A stretch of DNA of 64,000 nt from Clostridia bacterium (GTDB lineage Bacteria > Bacillota > Clostridia > Christensenellales > Aristaeellaceae). The notes beneath the pieces were generated by a model, which was not told where the DNA came from, made no database searches, and saw only the letters and a program-made list of their open reading frames with translations. Location: assembly GCA_017938695.1 (NCBI GenBank), contig JAGBBA010000049.1, positions 40,074 through 104,073 on the forward strand, in the 5' to 3' direction. Below, one piece after another: positions 25,644 through 32,692 of the stretch. Position numbers and translations under genes: made by a program. Numbering within the stretch: the stretch's first letter is position 1; every line of letters starts with the position of its first letter.

Positions 25644-26375
25644 ATGATGAGCATCAGCGAGGTGGCAAACCTGACAGGCATCAGCCAGCGCACCCTGCAT
25701 TATTACGACGAGATCGGTCTGCTCACCCCCACCCAGACCACTGAGGCGGGCTATCGCCTCTACGACGATGCCGCCCTGGAAAGGCTGCAATACATCCTGC
25801 TCTTCAAGGAGCTGGGCTTTCCCCTCAAGGATATCCGCAGCCTGCTGGATGACCCCGGCTTCGACCGCACCAAGGCCCTGGAGCAGCACCTGACGCTGCT
25901 CACCATGAAAAAGCAGCACATTGAAAATCTCATTGACCTGACAAGGGGGCTATGTCTTATGGGCACCAAGAACCTGAATTTCTCCGGCTTTAACACCAAG
26001 CAGATCGACGAATACGCCGCCGAGGCCCGCGCCACCTATGGCAAGACCGCTGCCTATCAGGAGTATGAGCAGCGGTTCCTCACCAAGGATGCCAGCGACC
26101 AGTCCCAGATTTCCCAGGACTTCATGGCCCTGCTGGCCCGCTTCGGCTCCCACCTGGGTGAAGCACCCGACAGCCCCGACGTGCAGGCCCTGGTGGCTCA
26201 GCTGCAGGCGTACATCACCGAGCATTTCTACACCTGCACCGATCAGATCCTGGCCTCCTTCGCCAACCTGTACGATGGCGGCGGACGCTTTACCGCCAAC
26301 ATCGACAAGGCCGGCGGCCCCGGCACTGCCGCACTGGCTGCCCAGGCCATCCGCCACTACACCAGGAATGTTTGA
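25644..26375 (+). CDS. MerR family regulator with TipAS ligand-binding domain
   Basis: 243 residues from the ATG at 25644 (AAAGGAG 9 bases upstream). Residues 1-70 are the MerR DNA-binding domain (MSISEVANLTGISQRTLHYY, DEIGLLTPTQTTEAGYRLYD), followed by a coiled-coil dimerisation helix and a TipAS-like helical domain (about 115-240) that binds drugs or peptides covalently or non-covalently in TipA of Streptomyces. The stretched promoter upstream suggests it activates itself. The target genes beyond itself are not evident. Confidence 0.85.
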   Translation: MMSISEVANLTGISQRTLHYYDEIGLLTPTQTTEAGYRLYDDAALERLQYILLFKELGFPLKDIRSLLDDPGFDRTKALEQHLTLLTMKKQHIENLIDLTRGLCLMGTKNLNFSGFNTKQIDEYAAEARATYGKTAAYQEYEQRFLTKDASDQSQISQDFMALLARFGSHLGEAPDSPDVQALVAQLQAYITEHFYTCTDQILASFANLYDGGGRFTANIDKAGGPGTAALAAQAIRHYTRNV

Positions 26376-26433
26376 CGCAGCGACTCCTTTATGATAGAAT
26401 ATATTGTTATATTTTCTACAAAGGAGCCAACCC

Positions 26434-27105
26434 ATGGGCAAGCTGTATGATACGCTGATCGGCGCCTACCGCCGCCTGACCCCCAAATTCCAAACCACCT
26501 GGGCCGAACCCTATATCGACGAGCCCTGCGTGTTTATCGGCAACCATTCCGGTGCCTTTGGGCCCATTGACATGTGCGCCCACTTTCCCCTGACGGAGAA
26601 GTGCTATTCCTGGCTGAACCACGATGTGATGGACGCCAAGCTGGTGCCTGCCTATGTGCGCCAGGATTACTGGTGGAAGCCCGGCTGCTGGGCCGAACCC
26701 CTGCTGAACGTGACCCTCCCCTACCTGGCTGCCGCCGTGATGCCCCCGGTGTTGCGCAGCGCGCCGGGCATTCCTGTCTATCACGACCAGCGGGTGATGC
26801 TCACCATGCGCCAGAGTATCCGCCACCTGAAGGACGGCCACAACCTGATCATCTTCCCGGAGCAGCCCAGCGGCTACAAGAGCCACCACACCTGGATCAA
26901 CACCGGTTTTCTGCATGTGGCACCGCTGTATCACAAGGCCACCGGCAAGGCCCTGCGGTTTTACCCCGTGCACATCGACCACCGCAATCACACCTTCACC
27001 ATCGCCAAGCCCGTGGTGTACGACCCCGAGCGCACCCTGGAGGAGCAGACCGAGGACATCGTGAACATCCTGGCCCCGGGCCTTCGCGGCGAAGCAACCG
27101 AATAA
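26434..27105 (+). CDS. Lysophospholipid acyltransferase-like protein
   Basis: 223 residues from the ATG at 26434 (AAAGGAG 8 bases upstream). PlsC-like motifs: VFIGNHSGAFGPIDMCAHFP (motif I with H38), GIPVYHDQRVMLTMRQS (motif III-like), LIIFPEQPSGYKSH (motif with FPE) and FYPVHIDHRNHTFTIAKPVV near the end. As in the fused protein at 22332-24431, the HX4D aspartate is a glycine. No membrane anchor is obvious. Either a divergent acyltransferase or a non-catalytic lipid-binding relative. Confidence 0.75.
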   Translation: MGKLYDTLIGAYRRLTPKFQTTWAEPYIDEPCVFIGNHSGAFGPIDMCAHFPLTEKCYSWLNHDVMDAKLVPAYVRQDYWWKPGCWAEPLLNVTLPYLAAAVMPPVLRSAPGIPVYHDQRVMLTMRQSIRHLKDGHNLIIFPEQPSGYKSHHTWINTGFLHVAPLYHKATGKALRFYPVHIDHRNHTFTIAKPVVYDPERTLEEQTEDIVNILAPGLRGEATE

Positions 27106-27112
27106 GCACACA

Positions 27113-27147
27113 AAAACAGCCGGTCACATGACCGGCTGTTTTTTGAT
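27113..27147. terminator. Bidirectional terminator
   Basis: AACAGCCGGTCA / TGACCGGCTGTT stem flanked by A-run and T-run between two convergent genes. Confidence 0.85.
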
Positions 27148-27151
27148 ACGC

Positions 27152-28285
27152 TTATTTGGTTTCGGCAGGATAATACGCGCCGTAGATGAATTCATGCAAT
27201 GCCTGGATGTTCTCCACCTTGCGTTTGTCCGTGCGGAAGGCCACCACGCTGGCACCGCCTTCGGTCTTGTAGTACTTCCAGGTTTCATCCACAGGGATGC
27301 GGTGCTGGTCGATCAGCGTTTCACCAGCCTGGGCACGCTGGACGATGCCGCCCTGCAGAAGGCCCAGGGCCAGCTCCAGCATGGTGTTCAGGCCCACATT
27401 GGTCTGCACATAGGGCATGCTGGTTTCGATCAGGCTCATCAGCTTATCCACGGTCATGTCCTGCATGATCTTGCTCAGGAGCAGCTCCAGCAGCTTGCGC
27501 TGGCGGGCAGAACGGGCAAAGTCGTTGTCGATGGAGCGCACGCGGGCATACATAACAGCCTGCACGCCGTCCAGGTGCTGCACGCCGTCCACCTTTTCCA
27601 GCTCCACGCGGGCGGAGCCATCGGTATTGTCATACTTCGGGGGATGCTTACGTAGATAGCTGTTGATGGCGGTGGCTTCCTTCTTGGTCAGCTCAATGTC
27701 GATGCCGCCGATGGCGTCGATAATGGAGGCCAGGCCGTAGAAGTTGATGGTGGCATAGTATTCGATATTCATATCGAAGTTCTTGTTCACCGTGCGCATG
27801 GCCAGCTGACCGTCGCCACGGGCATAGGCCACGTTGATGCGGTTCTTGCTCTTGTAGCCGGGAATGGTCACATACAGGTCGCGGAGGATGGAAGTCAGCT
27901 TCACCGAGCCGTCCAGCTTGTTCAGCGACAGGATCAGCTGCACGTCGCCCTGCTGCAAACCTTCGTTCAGGTCAGTGTCGCGGGTGTCGATGCCGATGAG
28001 CAGGATGTTCACCACATGATCCGGCAGGTTGGGGTTGATGTCCAGCTTGTCGGGATCAACGCTTTCGTCCAGCTCCACGTCCAGGTGGAGGTCATCCAGC
28101 AGGGCCTCGGTGTCCTCGTCAAAATAAACGTCGCTGTCCTCCTCCTCTTCTTCGGGTTCGGGGGCGGTCAGGGCTTCCTCGCCCACCACGTCGCCCAGGC
28201 TGTATTCCTCGTCCTCCTCGGCGAAGGCCATGCCGGTCACCAGCATGCACAGGGCCATCAGCAGGGCCATCAAACGCTTCATCAT
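27152..28285 (-). CDS. LCP (LytR-CpsA-Psr) family cell-wall enzyme
   Basis: Second LCP protein in the window, 377 residues from the ATG at 28285 (GAGGAGG 7 bases upstream). A signal segment (MMKRLMALLMALCMLVTGMA) is followed by an acidic linker (EEEEEDSDVYFDEDTEALLD) and the LCP domain: ILLIGIDTRDTDLNEGLQQG, LTSILRDLYVTIPGYKSKNR, YARVRSIDNDFARSARQRKL. It transfers wall polymers outside the membrane. It is 44 bases after the isomerase-like gene, in the same direction, and likely co-transcribed. Confidence 0.9.
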   Translation of the reverse strand: MMKRLMALLMALCMLVTGMAFAEEDEEYSLGDVVGEEALTAPEPEEEEEDSDVYFDEDTEALLDDLHLDVELDESVDPDKLDINPNLPDHVVNILLIGIDTRDTDLNEGLQQGDVQLILSLNKLDGSVKLTSILRDLYVTIPGYKSKNRINVAYARGDGQLAMRTVNKNFDMNIEYYATINFYGLASIIDAIGGIDIELTKKEATAINSYLRKHPPKYDNTDGSARVELEKVDGVQHLDGVQAVMYARVRSIDNDFARSARQRKLLELLLSKIMQDMTVDKLMSLIETSMPYVQTNVGLNTMLELALGLLQGGIVQRAQAGETLIDQHRIPVDETWKYYKTEGGASVVAFRTDKRKVENIQALHEFIYGAYYPAETK

Positions 28286-28329
28286 GGAGTATCCTCCTCG
28301 CAATTTCCTATCAGTGACATTATACGCGC

Positions 28330-29118
28330 TTATTCGCTAAAAATCAACCCGCGCAGATAGTCCAGGCTGCGGCACAGGGCGGCTTCATCCCGGGCCTGAT
28401 AATCATAGGGCTCCAGCAGGATCGTCCCGTCGTAGCCCAGGCTCCGCAGGGCCTGCAAAAGGCCGTGCCAGTCCAGCGAGCCTTCACCCGGCAGGCACAG
28501 CCGGCCCTGCGCATCGCAGTCCAGCACGTGCACATGGCGGATGTCCCCGCCCATGGCCTGCACCATGTCGAGCACATTCACGCCGCCGCGGAAGGCCTGC
28601 TTCACATCCAGAACAAAATGTATGCCTGGCAGCAGTTCCTTAGCACGCTGCACGTCCTCCGGGGTGCGGATGGAGCACCAGCTCACGTTTTCCCACAGCA
28701 CCTCCAGGCCGCGCTGGGCAGCGATCTCCTGCATGCGGCCAAAACGTTCCTGCAGGGCATTCACCTTGTCCGGCGGCAGGGCGTTGCGGGCATTGCCGGG
28801 GCCGTGAAACACATAGTACTGCGCACCAAGGGCCTGGCCTGCATCGCACACGCCGGTGAAAATGCGCAGCGCGTCCTCCGCCTGCCGCATCGACCGGCCG
28901 AAAATATCCGGCTCGAACTGCGTACCCTTGGCGTGTACCGATACGCAGGGCAGATCCCCCAGCTTTTCCCGGCACACAAGGCCAAAGTCGCGGCAGTATT
29001 CGCTGTGGGTTTCCAGAAAGACCTCGCACACCTGCACGGGAAAATCCCGCACATGGGCCGATGCATCCTCCGTTTCCAGCCGCCCGTAGAAGGACGCGCT
29101 GCTCAGCCCCAGCCTCAT
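28330..29118 (-). CDS. Sugar phosphate isomerase/epimerase-like TIM-barrel protein
   Basis: 262 residues of the xylose isomerase-like TIM-barrel superfamily (AP endonuclease 2 fold). Typical strand ends with metal ligands are visible: VFHGPGNARN, LEVLWENVSWC (Glu), HFVLDVKQAFRGG (Asp), RHVHVLDCDAQGRLCLPGEG and ILLEPYDYQARDE (Glu). The substrate is not predictable. It overlaps yfbR by 4 bases (ATGA). Confidence 0.8.
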   Translation of the reverse strand: MRLGLSSASFYGRLETEDASAHVRDFPVQVCEVFLETHSEYCRDFGLVCREKLGDLPCVSVHAKGTQFEPDIFGRSMRQAEDALRIFTGVCDAGQALGAQYYVFHGPGNARNALPPDKVNALQERFGRMQEIAAQRGLEVLWENVSWCSIRTPEDVQRAKELLPGIHFVLDVKQAFRGGVNVLDMVQAMGGDIRHVHVLDCDAQGRLCLPGEGSLDWHGLLQALRSLGYDGTILLEPYDYQARDEAALCRSLDYLRGLIFSE

Positions 29119-29705
29119 GCGTCGCCCTCCGGAGCATTCAGCTCGTCCAGCGTCATGGCGAAGGAGGGCACGAACTCCGCAATGAAGTCCTGCACCTCCG
29201 GCAGGTCGATCTGCTGCAGGCTCTTGCGCACATTCTCCCCTGCCGCGTCAAATTCATGGTTACCAGCGCGCTGCTCCACCATGCACTTGGTATACGCACT
29301 GATGCGGTCCGCGGCCTTCACCAGCTGGTGCGCATAATCCTCGCCGTCGGTCAGGTAGGGCTCGAATGCCGGGCGCATGCCTTCCGGCAGCATGCCCAGC
29401 AGCTTGCGGGCCGCCAGGCCTTCCAGCTGCTTGTAGGACGTGCGCAGCTCCGGGCTGTGATACTTCACCGGGGTGGGCAGGTCGCCGGTAATGACCTCCG
29501 TCGCGTCGTGATACACCGCCAGGGCCAGCACATGCTCCGGGTTCACATCCTTGTGATAGCGGTCACGGGCGATCATCGCGATGCCGTGGGCGATCATCGC
29601 CACCTGCAGAGAGTGCTCGGCATCGTTCTCCGGCTGGGTGGAGCGCATCAGCCCCCACCGCCTGATAAACTTCAGCCGTCCCATATAAGCAAAAAAGTGA
29701 TACAT
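29115..29705 (-). CDS. yfbR: YfbR-like 5'-deoxynucleotidase (HD domain)
   Basis: Cytoplasmic HD-domain phosphohydrolase that removes phosphate from deoxynucleoside 5'-monophosphates. 196 residues, collinear with E. coli YfbR: HFFAYMGRLKFIRRWGLMR, ENDAEHSLQVAMIAHGIA (His), LAVYHDATEVITGDLPTPVK (HD) and FVPSFAMTLDELN at the end. First gene of an operon with the TIM-barrel and LCP genes. AAGGAGG upstream of the ATG. Confidence 0.9.
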   Translation of the reverse strand: MYHFFAYMGRLKFIRRWGLMRSTQPENDAEHSLQVAMIAHGIAMIARDRYHKDVNPEHVLALAVYHDATEVITGDLPTPVKYHSPELRTSYKQLEGLAARKLLGMLPEGMRPAFEPYLTDGEDYAHQLVKAADRISAYTKCMVEQRAGNHEFDAAGENVRKSLQQIDLPEVQDFIAEFVPSFAMTLDELNAPEGDA

Positions 29706-29779
29706 AACTGCCTCCTTATCTCTTCCCCTCTATCTTACACGATTTTAACGCAGAAAGCGACAACTTTCTTGCATTTTAC

Positions 29780-29972
29780 GCAAAAAAGCCAGAGGGCGTT
29801 GCCCTCTGGACTCCCAGTCAGGGCTCTGCCCTGACAACCCGGCAGGGGCTTTGCCCCTGCACCCCACGAAGGGCCCTTCGGCCCTTTCGAAACCCCTTTT
29901 TGGGGGAAGCAGCGTTGTTGGTTTTTGTGTTGGGGTCACGGTGCGCAATGGGCGCACCGCGACGCGGGAGAT
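29780..29972 (+). repeat. Modular hairpin array, copy 4
   Basis: Successive units CCAGAGGGCGTTGCCCTCTGG-type stem plus ACTCCC, GTCAGGGCTCTGCCCTGAC plus AACCCG, GCAGGGGCTTTGCCCCTGC plus ACCCCA, an AAGGGCC/GGCCCTTT stem plus AAACCC, and the distal unit GGGGTCACGGTGC ... GCACCGCGACGCGGG (29932-29969). Confidence 0.8.
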
Positions 29973-29990
29973 GCAGCTTTTTCAATGGGG

Positions 29991-30269
29991 TTACTTCTTG
30001 CTGAACGCCATCACAACGGCGATCGCCATGCCCAGGGCAAGCCAGGGCAAAGCGGCGGTGAGAAAATCCGCCACTTTCTTTTCCTCCTTTTTCGGCATGG
30101 GTTTGATGGTCAGGATCAGGTTCAGGCCGGCACCAGCCACGCAGCACAAAAGGCCCAGCGTCCACCAGGGCTGGCTGAACTGCTGCACGATGGAGAACAC
30201 CAGAAAGCCGATACCCAGTCCCGGCAGCAGGAGCCGCAGCCCCTGCAAAAGATAGTTCAGCCGCTTCAT
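29991..30269 (-). CDS. Small two-helix membrane protein
   Basis: 92 residues from the ATG at 30269 (AAGGAG 8 bases upstream); the longer open frame has no start signal. Two or three hydrophobic helices (LRLLLPGLGIGFLVFSIV, WTLGLLCCVAGAGLNLILTI, LPWLALGMAIAVVMAF) and a lysine-rich loop (KPMPKKEEKK). Last of five overlapping genes in the PadR operon. Function unknown. Confidence 0.65.
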   Translation of the reverse strand: MKRLNYLLQGLRLLLPGLGIGFLVFSIVQQFSQPWWTLGLLCCVAGAGLNLILTIKPMPKKEEKKVADFLTAALPWLALGMAIAVVMAFSKK

Positions 30270-30445
30270 TGTTTCTTCTCCTTCCGCTGGAAGTAGATGT
30301 TCAGCCACAGCCCGGCGCAGGAACACAGCATGCCGCTCATCAGCAGCCAATTACGGTTGTCACCCTCATGGGTCATGGACAGCACCAGCAGCACGATGGC
30401 CGCCACAGGCAGCAGCAAGCGAAGGATCATTCCGGCATACTTCAT
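30266..30445 (-). CDS. Small two-helix membrane protein
   Basis: 59 residues (MKYAGMILRLLLPVAAIVLL at the start, QRKEKKQ at the end) with two hydrophobic helices. The start overlaps the stop of the preceding gene (ATGA) and its own stop overlaps the next start (ATGA), which together with AAGGAGG 10 bases upstream makes it a convincing gene despite its size. Function unknown. Confidence 0.65.
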   Translation of the reverse strand: MKYAGMILRLLLPVAAIVLLVLSMTHEGDNRNWLLMSGMLCSCAGLWLNIYFQRKEKKQ

Positions 30446-30663
30446 TGCTCATCGTCCTCCTTCTTCTCGGTGGGTTCCTGCTCGGTGCTCTTTTTCCGGG
30501 CGTCCAGGGCTGCACCAAAACACATGCCGATGCCCAGGCCCATGCACATACCCACGCCAACATTGCCCATGGCTGCACCTATCGCCACGCCCAGGCTCAG
30601 GCCAATGCACAAACCCAGCGGCATATACTGCACCTGGTCATTTTTCTTTTCTTGATCTGCCAT
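30442..30663 (-). CDS. Small glycine-rich membrane protein
   Basis: 73 residues from the ATG at 30663. A charged N-terminus (MADQEKKNDQ), a helix pair rich in Gly/Met (LGLCIGLSLGVAIGAAMGNV, GVGMCMGLGIGMCFGAALDA) and an acidic/basic tail (RKKSTEQEPTEKKEDDEQ). Such small glycine-zipper proteins often accompany PadR/DUF2812 operons; role unknown. Ends by overlapping the next start. Confidence 0.65.
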   Translation of the reverse strand: MADQEKKNDQVQYMPLGLCIGLSLGVAIGAAMGNVGVGMCMGLGIGMCFGAALDARKKSTEQEPTEKKEDDEQ

Positions 30664-30674
30664 GTGTTCACACC

Positions 30675-31217
30675 TCACTCAAACAGCTGGGCGTCCTTTT
30701 CCAGCTTCTTTTTCTTTTCGTTCAGCAACGTCCATCCCTTGCCCAGCAGCACCGCCACCGCAAGGTTCAAAAGGCCGCACAGCACATTGGCCGTGGAACC
30801 CATCCCGATGCCGATGCTCAGATTGGAGATGCTGCAGAAAAGGTTCAGCGCGCCCAGGGGCAGCAGCAGCACCATGATCCCCTTCAAATGCTTGATGCGG
30901 GTGGCGTTGTCGCCGTGGAGTTCAAAGTCCCCCAGTTCCTTCTTCTTGCGGAAGTACACCCACTTCATCACCTTGCCCACGAATTCCGCCCCCGTGGACT
31001 CCACAAACTCGATGTACTGCTGGCCTTCCTCGCTGGCAGGGCTGTTTTCCAGCATCTCCAGCCGGATGGCATACTCCCCGGGCTGGCTGTCCTCAAACTC
31101 GTAGGTGATATACCGTGCGCTGACCAGGGCCTTACCCTGGGCAGCCATGTCGTTGAGCCATTGTTCTTCCTTGTCAAACTCCCATGCCCAGAACCACTTG
31201 CGGATCACCTGTCTCAT
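30675..31217 (-). CDS. DUF2812 membrane protein
   Basis: 180 residues. The N-terminal soluble part has the DUF2812 signature (RKWFWAWEFDKEEQWLNDMA, GKALVSARYITYEFEDSQPG), followed by two helices (IMVLLLPLGALNLFCSIS, ANVLCGLLNLAVAVLLGK). These proteins are typically encoded next to a PadR regulator, as here (4-base ATGA overlap). They may sense or buffer envelope stress; this is inference from context. Confidence 0.85.
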   Translation of the reverse strand: MRQVIRKWFWAWEFDKEEQWLNDMAAQGKALVSARYITYEFEDSQPGEYAIRLEMLENSPASEEGQQYIEFVESTGAEFVGKVMKWVYFRKKKELGDFELHGDNATRIKHLKGIMVLLLPLGALNLFCSISNLSIGIGMGSTANVLCGLLNLAVAVLLGKGWTLLNEKKKKLEKDAQLFE

Positions 31218-31537
31218 TGTGCATCCTCCTCCAATACGGCGCGGCCGTTTTCCACCAGTTCCTTCAGCCGCTTGTACTCGGCACGGAGCATCTCGCGGCC
31301 AGCATCAGTGATCATGTATTCCTTCTTGCGGCTGTCCCCGTCAGCACTCAGGGCGAAGATCCACCCCTTCTCCTGCATAGTGCTGATGGCCCCGTACAGC
31401 GTGCCTGCCGCCAGGCGCAGCCGTCCGCCGGAGAGCTTCTCCACATTCTGCATGATGCCGTAGCCGTGCATGGGCTGCATAAGCGACAGCAGGATGTAGT
31501 AAACCGCCTCTGTCAAGGCACTGTTAATCGTACCCAT
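31214..31537 (-). CDS. PadR family transcriptional regulator
   Basis: 107 residues from the ATG at 31537 (AAAGGGTGA upstream). Winged-helix PadR domain: LTEAVYYILLSLMQPMHGYG, SGGRLRLAAGTLYGAISTMQ, EKGWIFALSADGDSRKKEYM. It heads an operon with a DUF2812 protein and three small membrane proteins, and two palindromes overlap its promoter, so it most likely represses its own operon until an envelope-active ligand binds. Confidence 0.9.
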   Translation of the reverse strand: MGTINSALTEAVYYILLSLMQPMHGYGIMQNVEKLSGGRLRLAAGTLYGAISTMQEKGWIFALSADGDSRKKEYMITDAGREMLRAEYKRLKELVENGRAVLEEDAQ

Positions 31538-31562
31538 CCGTTTCACCCTTTCGTGCACCGAT

Positions 31563-31601
31563 ATATCGGTCGTCGATATAAAGTATATCGGACGCCGATA
31601 T
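31563..31601. promoter_or_regulatory. Tandem palindromic operators of the PadR operon
   Basis: Two 17-bp palindromes with consensus ATATCGG-nCG-CCGATAT: 31563-31579 (one mismatch) and 31585-31601 (perfect). Their centres are 22 bases apart, about two helical turns, so two dimers could bind the same face. Confidence 0.75.
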
Positions 31602-31610
31602 ATTTGTCAA
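31582..31610 (-). promoter_or_regulatory. Promoter of the PadR operon
   Basis: Minus-strand TTGACA, 17-base spacer, TATACT. The second operator fills the spacer and the first covers the region just downstream of the -10 box. Confidence 0.8.
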
Positions 31611-31615
31611 TACCC

Positions 31616-31643
31616 TTGACAAATTTTTTTCGCGTGTTATAAT
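31616..31643 (+). promoter_or_regulatory. Promoter of thiT
   Basis: TTGACA, 16-base spacer, TATAAT; its -35 box lies 5 bases from that of the divergent PadR promoter, so PadR binding could also affect it. Confidence 0.75.
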
Positions 31644-31663
31644 AATCACGAAAATTGCATCCA

Positions 31664-31750
31664 CCGATGGGGGTGCAGCGCAAGCTGCTGAGAGGGCCTC
31701 AACGCCCGACCCTTCGAACCTGTGTAGGTAATCCTACCGTAGGGAATCGG
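31664..31750 (+). ncRNA. TPP (thi-box) riboswitch
   Basis: Closing stem CCGAT (31664) / ATCGG (31746), followed in order by the conserved GGGGGTGC, GCTGAGAGGG, GACCCTTCGAACCTG and GTAGGGA segments of the thi-box aptamer. It controls the thiamine transporter downstream. Confidence 0.93.
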
Positions 31751-31797
31751 AAACACGCAGTGCACGGCGTGGGCTTTGCAAAAAGCCGCTCCTGTTT

Positions 31798-31826
31798 CCC
31801 CGCGAAAGATCGCGGGTTTTTCTTTT
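31798..31826 (+). terminator. Riboswitch-controlled terminator
   Basis: CCCGCG-aaagat-CGCGGG stem followed by TTTTTCTTTT, between the TPP aptamer and thiT. Ligand binding should favour this terminator. Confidence 0.8.
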
Positions 31827-31855
31827 GGGGATGCGAAAGAAAGAAGGAAACACCT

Positions 31856-32407
31856 ATGACGAACACCAAGAAATCCATCTGGAACACCAAGACCCTGGCC
31901 CTGGGCGCGATGTGCATCGCACTGAGCAGCGTCCTGAGCCTGATCAAGCTCTTCGAGCTGCCCAACGGCGGCTCCGTCACCCCGGCCAGCATGCTGCCCA
32001 TGATGCTCTTCGCCTACATTTACGGCACCGTTCCGGGCCTTTTGCTGGGTGCTGTGTACGGCTTTCTGCAATTCCTGTTCGGCGGCTGGTTCCTGTCCCT
32101 GCCCCAGATGCTGATGGACTACCCCATCGCCTTTGCCATGATCGGCCTGGCTGGCCTGTTCAACAAGAACCCCAACGAAAAGCTGGGTCTGACCCTGGGC
32201 GTCATCGTGGCCTCCGTGGGCCGCTTCATCGCCGCTGTGGTGGCCGGCCTGATCTTCTGGGCCGACCTGACCAACGGCCTGTGGGCCGCCGTGGTGTATT
32301 CCCTGGGCTACAACGGCTCCTACATGGGCATTGAGTGCGTCATCTGCGTGGTCATCGCCCTGGCCATCGGCCCGCGCCTGGTGAAGGAGATCCGCAAGAT
32401 CAAGTGA
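31856..32407 (+). CDS. thiT: Thiamine ECF transporter S component
   Basis: Substrate-binding membrane subunit of the energy-coupling thiamine importer. 183 residues, about six helices. ThiT traits visible: ALGAMCIALSSVLSLIKLFE at the start, GGSVTPASMLPMMLFAYIYG, GLLLGAVYGFLQFLFGGWFL and YSLGYNGSYMGIECVICVVI, with the aromatic and acidic residues that hold thiamine. Start ATG at 31856 after AAGGAAA. The gene sits alone under a TPP riboswitch; the shared ECF ATPases must lie elsewhere. Confidence 0.9.
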   Translation: MTNTKKSIWNTKTLALGAMCIALSSVLSLIKLFELPNGGSVTPASMLPMMLFAYIYGTVPGLLLGAVYGFLQFLFGGWFLSLPQMLMDYPIAFAMIGLAGLFNKNPNEKLGLTLGVIVASVGRFIAAVVAGLIFWADLTNGLWAAVVYSLGYNGSYMGIECVICVVIALAIGPRLVKEIRKIK

Positions 32408-32511
32408 CGGGTGAAAGATGCGAGAGGCGGCTTTTTCTGAGAAAAAGCCCGACCTCACAATTCGGCATTGTCGTTCATGCAGCTAAAGCTGCCTGAACTC
32501 TGTGCCTCATT

Positions 32512-32560
32512 GGAAGGGAAGGCTGCTGTTTCTGCCCCTGGCAGCGCAGCCTCCCCTTCC
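32512..32560 (+). repeat. Long imperfect palindrome
   Basis: GGAAGGGAAGGCTGC (32512) and GCAGCCTCCCCTTCC (32546) form a 15-bp stem with one mismatch around a 19-base loop. It lies in the 285-base gap between thiT and rnz, which otherwise has no gene; a GGCTTTTTC / GAAAAAGCC stem at 32429 follows thiT. Confidence 0.55.
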
Positions 32561-32638
32561 TCGCGCTCTCCCGAAAAAGCAGCGACCTTCGCCTGCAATC
32601 TCATGCTTGCTAACGTTCTGATTCATGTTTCTTGCAGG

Positions 32639-32692
32639 AAAAAAGACCTCCTCTGGCGAATCTTCCATTGATTCCCCAAAGGAGGTTTTTTC
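32639..32692 (+). promoter_or_regulatory. Hairpin covering the rnz ribosome-binding site
   Basis: AAAAAAGACCTCC (32639) can pair with GGAGGTTTTTT (32681), with one bulged G. The right arm is the rnz Shine-Dalgarno sequence and its T-run touches the ATG. It could be a terminator for upstream transcripts, a translational switch, or both. Confidence 0.5.

Noticed and set aside
32468-32671. 67-codon plus-strand frame between thiT and rnz
   Set aside because: No ribosome site, Ser/Ala-rich composition, and it runs through two palindromes.
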